From positions 1 through 7,281 of the forward strand of contig SLMC01000050.1 in NCBI GenBank assembly GCA_007133745.1: a DNA stretch of 7,281 nucleotides. Reading direction: 5' to 3'. This DNA comes from Kiritimatiellia bacterium (GTDB lineage: Bacteria; Verrucomicrobiota; Kiritimatiellia; UBA8416; SLMC01). Every line of letters starts with the position of its first letter. The first letter of the stretch is position 1. Made by a program: the position numbers and the translations under genes. Under the pieces are notes generated by a model. That model did not search any database. It saw nothing but the letters and a program-made list of their open reading frames with translations, and was not told where the DNA came from. Positions 1 to 5,139 of the stretch are shown piece by piece.

Positions 1-138
1 CAGCGTGATCTTAACGAAAGTCGGGGCGTCGGGGAGGTGAGGTTGGATCTGATTCTTTGTGATGGTGGCCAGATCCGAGAGTAAGGATCGCGACAACGGG
101 TCAAGTCTGCCGTCTGCGGTCTGCCGTCTCCGTTCCAT
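1..138 (-). other. Possible partial minus-strand coding remnant at the left edge
   Basis: On the minus strand a frame stays open from an ATG at 138-136 leftwards out of the window (46 codons). The first dozen codons fall in the CTGCCGTCT repeat and are probably not genuine protein. From about position 103 leftward the translation looks protein-like (it includes LLSDLATITKNQI, then PHLPDAPTFVKITL), and I count about 71% G or C at third codon positions, similar to the real genes nearby. I see no good ribosome binding site. It could be the 5' end of a gene running out of the window, a 5'-truncated remnant whose start was replaced by repeat DNA, or chance. A faint resemblance to C-terminal regions of DDE transposases is from memory only and is not relied on. 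Confidence 0.22.
105..129. repeat. Tandem GTCTGCCGTCT units
   Basis: The 11-mer GTCTGCCGTCT occurs at 105-115 and again at 119-129, a 14-bp period, with the related CGTCTGCGGTCTGCC between. It is low-complexity spacer DNA upstream of the dehydrogenase gene and overlaps the start of the possible minus-strand frame. No function can be assigned. Confidence 0.55.
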
Positions 139-158
139 TATTCCATGGGATGACAGTG
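135..158. repeat. 24-bp dispersed repeat, copy 1 (CCATTATTCCATGGG core)
   Basis: CCATTATTCCATGGG followed by A and TGACAGTG. It matches 5049-5072 at 23 of 24 positions, the only difference being A150 versus T5064. Both copies lie in spacers upstream of a + strand gene. The core contains the NcoI-type palindrome CCATGG and an ATTATTCC word whose complement GGAATA recurs at 4891-4920. An identity this long at a distance of 4.9 kb is not expected by chance, so I treat it as a dispersed intergenic repeat. Its function is unknown. Confidence 0.75.
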
Positions 159-272
159 AAGAAAGCTTGTGATGGCGAACCATTGGATAACGGCCTTAGC
201 GCTTGACTTTGCACGCTAAATACGAAAGATTCTTTTCTAGTTCAACATCAATTCGTTGGAAGGAATCCAATC

Positions 273-1562
273 ATGGAAACAGCGCGCGTTCCGGACAAAC
301 TCGATATTGAAATTGTCAGGGGCGACGCCATCCGGGAACGGTTCGATTTGACACCGACGGACACAGGCCCCGAACTGATCGCGCGGGTGTTCGATCCGGC
401 CGACGGGGCGACGCGCGGATTCGTGGCCGTGGACAATTTGGTCATGGGCCCGTCCCTGGGCGGCACGCGGCTGGCGCCCGACATCTCCGTGCATGAAGTG
501 TACGGCCTGGCACGAGCCATGACCCTGAAAAACGCCGCCGCTATGCTGCCGCTCGGCGGCGGGAAAAGCGGCTTGATCGGAGACCCTGTCCATTATCACG
601 AGCATCCTGAAGAAAAACGGCGTTTGATCGCCGCCTACGCGGAAGCGCTTTGGCCGCTCGCCGCCTACATTCCGGGCCCGGACATGGGTACCAACGAAAA
701 CGATATGCAATTGATTTACGATGTCTTCACCCGCCTGAACGGAGCGGCCCATCACGGACGGGGCGGCGTGGGCCGTCCGCCCCACAAAGGCGGACTGCCG
801 CTCGACGAATGGGGCCTGACCGCCCACGGAGTTTTCACGGCGGCCCGTACGCTCGAACAGCGCAATCCCGATTTTCGCCTGGCCGACGCTAGCGTCGTAA
901 TCCAAGGCTACGGCAACGTCGGGCGCGCCCTGGCCCGCAAGCTGGCCGATGCCGACGCGCGGATCGTCGGCGCCTCCGACATTCACGCCGCGCTCTACCA
1001 TCCCGACGGACTGGATATGGACGAACTCGATCGCGTCCGCCTGGAGAAAGGCGGCTTGAGCCGCTACAACGGACCGATCTCGACGCGCTACGAAGCCGAC
1101 GCCTTGGACCTCCTGCTCGAGGTCCCCTGCGATATCCTCGCGCCCGCCGCCCGACCCGACGCCGTAACCGCCGGGAACCAGGCCGCCATTCAGGCGCGCT
1201 TCATCCTGCAAGGCGCCAACAATCCCGTCCGTCCGGACGTCGAAACCTGGCTGGCCAAAGAACACGGCATCGTCAACATCACGGATTTTATCGTTAACGC
1301 CGGCGGCGTGATCGCCTGCGCCGTCGAACTGCAAATGGATGCCGAACCCGACTATCGGCAACGCGTCCTCGCGGAAGACGGATGCGGACGCGCCTACATG
1401 GAAAAACTCGTATCCCGTATCGTGTCCGCCAATGTCGAAGACATCTGCGATCGAATCCAGGCCGACCCGAACCAGACCTGGCGCGATGCCGCCCTCGCTC
1501 TGGCCCGTGCCCGACTCGAAGCCGGCCCGGCAAAAATCAAGGATTCGCTTGTGCTGGAATAA
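273..1562 (+). CDS. Glu/Leu/Phe/Val dehydrogenase family protein (NAD(P)-dependent amino-acid dehydrogenase)
   Basis: A 429-residue cytoplasmic enzyme of the family that reversibly deaminates an L-amino acid to its 2-oxo acid with NAD(P). The family signature is complete. GGTRLAPD is at 63-70. K86 (in MTLKNAA) and K98 (in GGGKSG) occupy the substrate- and catalytic-lysine positions, and D137 (in GPDMGTNE) the catalytic aspartate. The Rossmann nucleotide loop QGYGNVG is at 211-217, and NAGGVI begins at N342. The K86-K98 spacing (12) equals K113-K125 of Clostridium symbiosum glutamate dehydrogenase. On that alignment the glutamate side-chain lysine (K89) corresponds to L62 and S380 to C349, so glutamate may not be the substrate; a branched or aromatic amino acid is possible. 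The length is normal for the family. The start is supported by GGAAGGA at 258-264, 8 nt before ATG. The neighbours give no pathway clue. The family call is firm, the specificity is not. Confidence 0.95.
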   Translation: METARVPDKLDIEIVRGDAIRERFDLTPTDTGPELIARVFDPADGATRGFVAVDNLVMGPSLGGTRLAPDISVHEVYGLARAMTLKNAAAMLPLGGGKSGLIGDPVHYHEHPEEKRRLIAAYAEALWPLAAYIPGPDMGTNENDMQLIYDVFTRLNGAAHHGRGGVGRPPHKGGLPLDEWGLTAHGVFTAARTLEQRNPDFRLADASVVIQGYGNVGRALARKLADADARIVGASDIHAALYHPDGLDMDELDRVRLEKGGLSRYNGPISTRYEADALDLLLEVPCDILAPAARPDAVTAGNQAAIQARFILQGANNPVRPDVETWLAKEHGIVNITDFIVNAGGVIACAVELQMDAEPDYRQRVLAEDGCGRAYMEKLVSRIVSANVEDICDRIQADPNQTWRDAALALARARLEAGPAKIKDSLVLE

Positions 1563-1570
1563 GCGATGAG

Positions 1571-1671
1571 TTGAACAGAAGGCAACGAAGATAAGCAAGG
1601 CAGAAGAAAACAGCCCGCTAATCACGCGAATAAGCGCGAATGAAGAAGTTTTTGAACAGAAGGCAACGAAG
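1571..1671. repeat. 20-bp exact direct repeat pair after the dehydrogenase gene
   Basis: TTGAACAGAAGGCAACGAAG occurs exactly at 1571-1590 and 1652-1671, 81 bp apart. The DNA between them is A/G-rich and includes AATCACGCGAATAAGCGCGA (1620-1639), which resembles the CGCGAA words at 3239-3312. The first copy begins only 8 bp after the TAA of the dehydrogenase gene. There is no coding potential and no hairpin with a T-run, so I do not call a terminator. This fills most of the 236-bp spacer before rfbB. Confidence 0.8.
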
Positions 1672-1697
1672 GCAAGAAAGTATAGTGGACACGAGAG

Positions 1698-1771
1698 GAT
1701 TAAGGCGAAAGATTAAGGCAAAAGATTAAGGGTTCGCGCCTTGAGCCCTAATCTTTCGCCCTAATCTCTGG
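1698..1771. repeat. 13-nt-period inverted array, copy A (GATTAAGG / CCCTAATC units) upstream of rfbB
   Basis: The array reads as consecutive 13-mers: GATTAAGGCGAAA (1698-1710), GATTAAGGCAAAA (1711-1723) and GATTAAGGG (1724-1732). A core TTCGCGCCTTGAG (1733-1745) follows, then the inverted units CCCTAATCTTTCG (1746-1758) and CCCTAATCTCTGG (1759-1771). The left 21 nt (1698-1718) can pair with 1746-1766 at 19 of 21 positions. A second copy, with a different number of units on each side, lies at 5078-5139; 27 bp spanning the core (1734-1760) are identical to 5089-5115. The array ends 30 bp before the rfbB start and so probably lies in the leader or promoter region. The function is unknown: a mobile palindromic element, a leader hairpin or a protein-binding array are all possible. 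Confidence 0.8.
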
Positions 1772-1790
1772 TGGATAGAACGAGCGTCAC

Positions 1791-1795
1791 AGGAG
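1791..1795 (+). promoter_or_regulatory. Ribosome binding site that chooses the rfbB start
   Basis: AGGAG sits 3 nt before an ATG at 1799 and 6 nt before a second in-frame ATG at 1802. The second gives the more usual spacing, so 1802 is preferred. The two choices differ by a single N-terminal methionine. Confidence 0.6.
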
Positions 1796-1801
1796 ATAAT
1801 G

Positions 1802-2839
1802 ATGAACACTTACAAAAACATTCTGGTCACGGGCGGCGCAGGGTTCATTGGCGGCAATTTCGTGCGGTACATGCTCGATGCGCATCCCGAAACAACCCTT
1901 GTCAACTACGACGCCCTAACCTATGCGGGCAACTTGGAAAGCCTGGCCGACCTGGAAAGCGAACCTCGGCACGTTTTTGTCAAAGGCAACGTGGCCGACA
2001 AGCGTCAGCTCGAAGACGTCTTCACCGAACACGCCTTCGATGCCGTCGTGCATTTCGCCGCCGAGACCCATGTCGACCGCAGCCTGACCGACGCCGAGCT
2101 GTTTATCGAAACCAACACCTGCGGCACGCAACGACTTCTGGACGCCGCCCGAGCCCATGGCGTGAAGCGCTATGTGCAAATCTCGACCGATGAAGTCTAC
2201 GGCAGCCTGGGGCCCGAAGGCGAATTCGCCGAAAACAGCCCTATTCAACCCAACAACCCCTACGCCGCCAGCAAGGCCGCCGCCGATTTCCTGGTGCGGG
2301 CCGCGCACAAAACCCACGGACTCGAAGTGGCTATTACGCGCTGCTCCAACAACTTCGGCCCCTGGCAGTTCCCGGAAAAACTGATTCCGCTCATGATCGC
2401 CAACGCTCAGGAAAACAAGCCTTTGCCCGTGTACGGGGACGGCCTGCATGTGCGCGACTGGCTCTATGTGCAGGACCATTGCTCGGCCATCGACGCCGTG
2501 CTGCACAAAGGCCGACCCGGCGAGGTTTACAACATCGGCGGACACAAGGACGTGCCCAATATCGAGGTGGTCCGCAAGCTGCTCGCCATCCTGAACAAGC
2601 CGGAATCGCTGATTGCCTTCGTCAAAGACCGACCCGGTCACGACCGGCGCTACGCCATGGATTCCACCAAAATCAGAACGGAACTGGGCTGGACCCCCGC
2701 CCACTCCTTCGAAGACAGCCTGCGCCAAACCGTTCAATGGTATCTCGACAACCGCGAATGGCAGGAACGCGCGCGCAGCGGCGCCTACCAGGACTACTAT
2801 CGCACTCTGTACGGAAACCGACCGGCAGCCTCCGCATGA
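1802..2839 (+). CDS. rfbB: dTDP-glucose 4,6-dehydratase
   Basis: An extended short-chain dehydrogenase/reductase of 345 residues that converts dTDP-glucose to dTDP-4-keto-6-deoxyglucose using bound NAD+, the second step toward dTDP-rhamnose and other deoxysugars of the cell surface. Numbering from the preferred start, the Rossmann loop TGGAGFIG is at 10-17. The family's catalytic T129-D130-E131 lie in ISTDEVYG. The SDR pair is Y154 and K158 in NPYAASKAA. Substrate-region motifs follow: RCSNNFGPWQFPEKLIPL, HVRDWLYVQDHC, GEVYNIGG and DRPGHDRRYA. Length and order match RfbB closely; other NDP-sugar 4,6-dehydratases are a less likely alternative. The gene stands alone: no thymidylyltransferase, epimerase or reductase partner is in the window. 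A 13-nt-period inverted array ends 30 bp upstream, and a NUDIX-like remnant begins at its stop codon in another frame. Confidence 0.95.
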   Translation: MNTYKNILVTGGAGFIGGNFVRYMLDAHPETTLVNYDALTYAGNLESLADLESEPRHVFVKGNVADKRQLEDVFTEHAFDAVVHFAAETHVDRSLTDAELFIETNTCGTQRLLDAARAHGVKRYVQISTDEVYGSLGPEGEFAENSPIQPNNPYAASKAAADFLVRAAHKTHGLEVAITRCSNNFGPWQFPEKLIPLMIANAQENKPLPVYGDGLHVRDWLYVQDHCSAIDAVLHKGRPGEVYNIGGHKDVPNIEVVRKLLAILNKPESLIAFVKDRPGHDRRYAMDSTKIRTELGWTPAHSFEDSLRQTVQWYLDNREWQERARSGAYQDYYRTLYGNRPAASA

Positions 2840-2981
2840 CGACGAAATCATCGAACTCGTGTATCTGACTGAGGCGGAGATCGATAGCGGTATCGCCGAC
2901 GGAACCTTGCGCGACGCCAAAACCCTCGCCGCCTGGGCGCTGTACAATGCGACAGGGAACGACCATGACGTGGAACGTTAA
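2838..2981 (+). pseudogene. C-terminal remnant of a NUDIX hydrolase (ADP-ribose pyrophosphatase type)
   Basis: In the frame one base back from that of rfbB, starting at its stop codon, DNA encodes about 47 residues ending at TAA 2979-2981. They contain DDEIIELVYLTEAEI, then IADGTLRDAKTLAAWALY. This pattern (acidic E-x-I-E-L, then a helix with G-x-L/I-x-DAKT-hydrophobic) is the usual C-terminal end of NudF/ADP-ribose pyrophosphatase-like NUDIX proteins. The catalytic NUDIX box (GX5EX7REUXEEXGU) is absent, and in-frame residues upstream are only the rfbB 3' end read out of frame. No start codon or ribosome binding site serves this piece; the ATG at 2836-2838 is in a different frame and stops after 10 codons. 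It therefore looks like a 5'-truncated gene joined to the end of rfbB. The last residues run into an AACGTT repeat. Recognition is by eye, without a search. Confidence 0.55.
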
Positions 2982-2993
2982 ACGTTGAACGTG
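2974..2993. repeat. AACGTT short tandem units
   Basis: Three units of 7 bp (AACGTTA, AACGTTG, AACGTGA) run from 2974 and overlap the TAA of the NUDIX-like remnant. AACGTT is itself a palindrome. This is probably intergenic repeat DNA that has come to abut the broken gene. Confidence 0.45.
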
Positions 2994-3003
2994 ATTTGCG
3001 GAG

Positions 3004-3023
3004 CGGCTCGGCTTCCCGAGCCG
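3004..3023. other. 8-bp GC hairpin with CTTC loop
   Basis: CGGCTCGG (3004-3011) pairs perfectly with CCGAGCCG (3016-3023) around a CTTC tetraloop, giving a very stable stem. No T-run follows, so it is not a standard intrinsic terminator. It lies 165 bp after the rfbB stop, and could stabilise or end that transcript, or be another extragenic palindrome. Confidence 0.6.
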
Positions 3024-3102
3024 GACATTAGACGGCAACACCGATTGCCAATACGAGCGCGATTACGATTATGATGCGGCGGCGCCGCTTTGGCGATGGA
3101 AT

Positions 3103-3156
3103 GTAGGGTGGACTTTCAGTCCGCCCATCAAGAGACCGACTGAAAGTCGGTCCTAC
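3103..3156. repeat. Inverted repeat of 23-nt arms built on GACTTTCAGTC
   Basis: The left arm 3103-3125 begins GTAGGGTGGACTTTCAGTCC; the right arm 3134-3156 begins GACCGACTGAAAGTCGGTCC. The arms match as reverse complements at 18 of 23 positions, and two of the mismatches would be G-T wobbles in RNA. Each arm is itself nearly palindromic. The spacer between them is 8 nt. This has the look of a short extragenic palindromic element; no flanking duplication is evident. Confidence 0.75.
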
Positions 3157-3238
3157 GTCGCTAACGAAAGCTGCCGCGAAAGAGCGACCACGAGAACGAG
3201 GACGGTTAACGCCGCCTGAATGCAAGGAAAGATTTTAT

Positions 3239-3312
3239 CCGCGGAAAACGCGGAATACACGGAAGTATTTCCTTTAGAGAAACAATCTTTTTCGCGCTTT
3301 TCGCGTGTTTCG
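3239..3312. repeat. Imperfect CGCGGAA / CGCGAA inverted pair
   Basis: 3239-3264 is a chain of related words (CCGCGGAAAACGCGGAATAC, then ACGGAA). The reverse complement of 3291-3312 (TTCGCGCTTTTCGCGTGTTT, then CG) is a similar chain, CGAAACACGCGAAAAGCGCG and so on. The match is loose, about 16 of 22. Similar words occur at 1620-1645. It is spacer DNA just upstream of the membrane-protein gene. Confidence 0.45.
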
Positions 3313-3356
3313 TAGTTGCTTTTTTTTGAATATAGACACGCTGCAGAGAGGATATC

Positions 3357-4913
3357 ATGTCAAGCTTACGCAAACGCATCGAGGAGACGCTGCGGCGTAG
3401 CCGCCAGTTCGTTGTTCACGACGTGTGGGACATCGAGCCGGCCGGGCTGTCCGCACCGGCGGCCGCCGGCGTGCGCGTGCTCCGCATCCTGCATCTGGTC
3501 GTTCGCGGATTTCGCGAAGACCAATGCCCGCTGCACGCCTCGGCGCTGACCTATACCAGCCTGATGGCCATCGTCCCGATCCTGGCTCTGACCCTCTGGC
3601 TCGCGCGCGGCATGGGCGGCGAGGAACTGCTTAAAAACCAGGTCCGCCAAAGCGTCGAAGAGTGGACCGGCGCCTTCGGCAGGCCCATATCGACCGCTCG
3701 GGCCGTGCCCGGCCCCGAAAACGGCTCCGATCCCGCCGACCTGCCGCCCGATGTCGATGTCGCTGTCGAAACAGACCTGTCGGGCGTCGGCGAGTCCGAA
3801 ACAATTATGCCGCTCGACCACGAAATACTGGCCGAACAAATACGGGACATCGTGGAGCAGGCGTTCGAAAAAATCGGGAACGTCAGCTTCGCCGCCCTGG
3901 GCGGCATCGGCCTGGCAATTCTGGTCTGGATGGTGCTCGCCGTGCTGGGCCGGGTCGAATTCTCGTTCAACCGCGTTTGGGGCATCGGCAAACAGCGTTC
4001 CATCTGGCGCAAGTTCACCGACTATCTCAGCGTCCTGTTCGTGCTGCCCGTTTTGATCCTGGCCGCTTCGTCCCTGCCGCTGGCCGATGTCATCGGCCGA
4101 TTCGTTCCCGAAAGCGTCATGGGCATCATGCGGGACTCGATGGGGGCCGGCTTCCTGAAAATCGCAACGTCGACCCTCATGACATGCCTGACCTTCACCT
4201 TTGTCATCGTGTTCATGCCCAACACCCGCGTATATCTGAAGTCGGCGCTGGTCGGGGGCATCGTCAGCGGCCTGCTGTTCATCGGCTGGCTGCGCCTGTG
4301 CGCCGCCCTGCAGGTGGGCGTAGCCCGGTACGGCGCCATCTACGGCAGTTTCGCGGTGGTGCCCATCCTGCTGGCTTGGGTCTATGTGAGCTGGCAAATC
4401 GTTTTGTTCGGCGCCGAACTCGCGTTCGCCACCCAGAACTACGCCACCTACAAAATGGAGCGCGACGCCGGAAAAGCCAACATTCAGGCGCGCGTCACGC
4501 TAGCCCTAGCCATCGTGCTCGAGGCCGCCCGCGCCATGCAGGACAATGCCCGCCCCTTTTACGTCACTGAATACGCCATTGAAAAACGGGTTCCCGTCCG
4601 CTTCCTGAACGATATCGTCGGCGAACTCGTGCAGACCGGCATTCTCGCCGAACTTTCGGAAAGCGACGGCCGCTACGTGCTCCTGAAATCGCCCGAAACC
4701 ATCAAACTCCGCGACATCGTCGAAACCGTCATGCTGGCCGGCATCCAACCCGCAGACATGGGCGTAGCCAAACTCGATCCCGCCGTCGACCGAATTGTCG
4801 GCCAAACTCACAACGCATGGCGCTCCGCTCTGACCGATCAAACCCTCGACGATCTCCTCAAGGGAAGCGGGAACAAGGAGGACAAAGATAGGAATAGTGG
4901 AAGATTGGAATAG
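3357..4913 (+). CDS. YihY/BrkB-family inner-membrane protein with C-terminal winged-helix-like domain
   Basis: A 518-residue multi-pass membrane protein of the YihY/virulence-factor BrkB family, whose biochemical role is not established (an older link to RNase BN is wrong). About six membrane helices fit residues 62-82, 178-198, 223-241, 268-287, 296-317 and 331-352. Family marks are E201, N205 and W208 (EFSFNRVW) after helix 2, and YGAIYGSFAVVPILLAWVY (325-343) with GAEL (352-355) after the last helix. Between helices 1 and 2 lies an unusual acidic, proline-rich stretch (about 112-156). After the membrane part, 370-518 is cytoplasmic-looking; 412-460 resembles a winged helix of the Rrf2 sort (RFLNDIVGELVQTGIL, then GRYVLLKSPETIKLRDIVE). 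The start is supported by AGAGAGG at 3345-3351, 5 nt before ATG. The last residues (NKEDKDRNSGRLE) run into GGAATAG repeat DNA, so the C-terminus may be recently altered. Confidence 0.92.
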   Translation: MSSLRKRIEETLRRSRQFVVHDVWDIEPAGLSAPAAAGVRVLRILHLVVRGFREDQCPLHASALTYTSLMAIVPILALTLWLARGMGGEELLKNQVRQSVEEWTGAFGRPISTARAVPGPENGSDPADLPPDVDVAVETDLSGVGESETIMPLDHEILAEQIRDIVEQAFEKIGNVSFAALGGIGLAILVWMVLAVLGRVEFSFNRVWGIGKQRSIWRKFTDYLSVLFVLPVLILAASSLPLADVIGRFVPESVMGIMRDSMGAGFLKIATSTLMTCLTFTFVIVFMPNTRVYLKSALVGGIVSGLLFIGWLRLCAALQVGVARYGAIYGSFAVVPILLAWVYVSWQIVLFGAELAFATQNYATYKMERDAGKANIQARVTLALAIVLEAARAMQDNARPFYVTEYAIEKRVPVRFLNDIVGELVQTGILAELSESDGRYVLLKSPETIKLRDIVETVMLAGIQPADMGVAKLDPAVDRIVGQTHNAWRSALTDQTLDDLLKGSGNKEDKDRNSGRLE

Positions 4914-4917
4914 TGGA
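4891..4917. repeat. GGAATAGTGGA direct repeats across the yihY-family stop codon
   Basis: GGAATAGTGGA occurs at 4891-4901 and 4907-4917, followed by another GGAATA. The gene's stop codon (TAG 4911-4913) lies inside the second unit, so the last codons are repeat-derived. The inverse word, TATTCC, recurs downstream at about 5030-5036 and 5053-5060 and in the 24-bp repeat at 135-158, linking this array to the same repeat family. Confidence 0.6.
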
Positions 4918-5048
4918 ATAGAGGAAGGCTTTGACAGCTAGTGGACGGCGCTTTGTCTTTCTTCTGCCTTTCGCGCAGTGCGTTGCGGAATTTTCGACAG
5001 AGGCAATCACCGTTTCGGCTTGCTATCATTATTCCAACTTTCCCCATC

Positions 5049-5072
5049 CCATTATTCCATGGGTTGACAGTG
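5049..5072. repeat. 24-bp dispersed repeat, copy 2 (CCATTATTCCATGGG core)
   Basis: CCATTATTCCATGGG, then T and TGACAGTG; 23 of 24 positions equal 135-158. Here it sits only 5 bp before the 13-nt-period array at 5078-5139, so two repeat families are stacked in the helicase upstream region. The single base change creates TTGACA (5064-5069), the -35 consensus, but no -10 lies at the right distance. Confidence 0.75.
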
Positions 5073-5077
5073 GCACA

Positions 5078-5139
5078 GATTAAGGGGATCGCGCCTTGAG
5101 CCCTAATCTTTCGCCTTAATCTTTTGCCCTAATCTCTTG
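5078..5139. repeat. 13-nt-period inverted array, copy B, upstream of the helicase gene
   Basis: One left unit, GATTAAGGGG (5078-5087), is followed by the core ATCGCGCCTTGAG (5088-5100). Three inverted 13-mers follow: CCCTAATCTTTCG (5101-5113), CCTTAATCTTTTG (5114-5126) and CCCTAATCTCTTG (5127-5139). GATTAAGG at 5078-5085 pairs perfectly with CCTTAATC at 5114-5121. Compared with copy A (three left units, two right), the balance is reversed to one left and three right, so units have been gained or lost on each side of a fixed core. It ends 48 bp before the helicase start. Confidence 0.8.

Larger units (their letters stand above)
2982..3356. other. 375-bp gene-free spacer made largely of hairpins and inverted repeats
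   Basis: No convincing gene lies here. In order it holds a strong GC hairpin (3004-3023), a short GC-rich palindrome around GCGGCGGCGCCGC (about 3077-3089), a GACTTTCAGTC inverted repeat (3103-3156), a CGCGGAA/CGCGAA inverted pair (3239-3312) and a run of eight T at 3320-3327. A 65-codon minus-strand frame across 3028-3225 has an arginine run followed by a short hydrophobic tail, but it is built from the repeats and lacks coding character, so I do not call it. The yihY-family ribosome binding site AGAGAGG ends the spacer. Confidence 0.6.

Noticed and set aside
203..231. TTGACT (203-208) upstream of the dehydrogenase as a promoter
   Set aside because: The -35 match is good but the best -10 at the right spacing (AAAGAT) matches only 3 of 6 bases.
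237..1625. Long minus-strand open frame opposite the dehydrogenase, and similar ones opposite rfbB, the membrane protein and the helicase
   Set aside because: Such antisense frames are expected in GC-rich genes; their glycine-, valine- and alanine-rich translations show no family motif.
1698..1771. CCCTAA/TTAGGG words as a telomere or CRISPR array
   Set aside because: Units are 13 nt with no unique spacers, they are inverted around a core, and they lie inside a chromosome segment, so neither fits.
2836..2868. ATGA-overlap start of a small gene after rfbB
   Set aside because: The ATG at 2836-2838 opens only a 10-codon frame and is not in the frame of the NUDIX-like tail.
3028..3225. 65-codon minus-strand frame with an arginine run and hydrophobic tail
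   Set aside because: It is built from palindromic repeat DNA, with no ribosome binding site and no coding bias.
3320..3327. T-run before the YihY-family gene as a terminator
   Set aside because: Only a weak 4-bp CGCG stem lies upstream, too far and too short.
4838..5047. 69-codon minus-strand frame across the YihY-family 3' end
   Set aside because: It reads through GGAATAG repeat DNA and overlaps the real gene; its composition is low-complexity (Ser/Leu/Pro).
5064..5069. TTGACA in the 24-bp repeat as a -35 box for the helicase
   Set aside because: No -10-like hexamer lies 16-18 bp downstream, and the other repeat copy has ATGACA instead.
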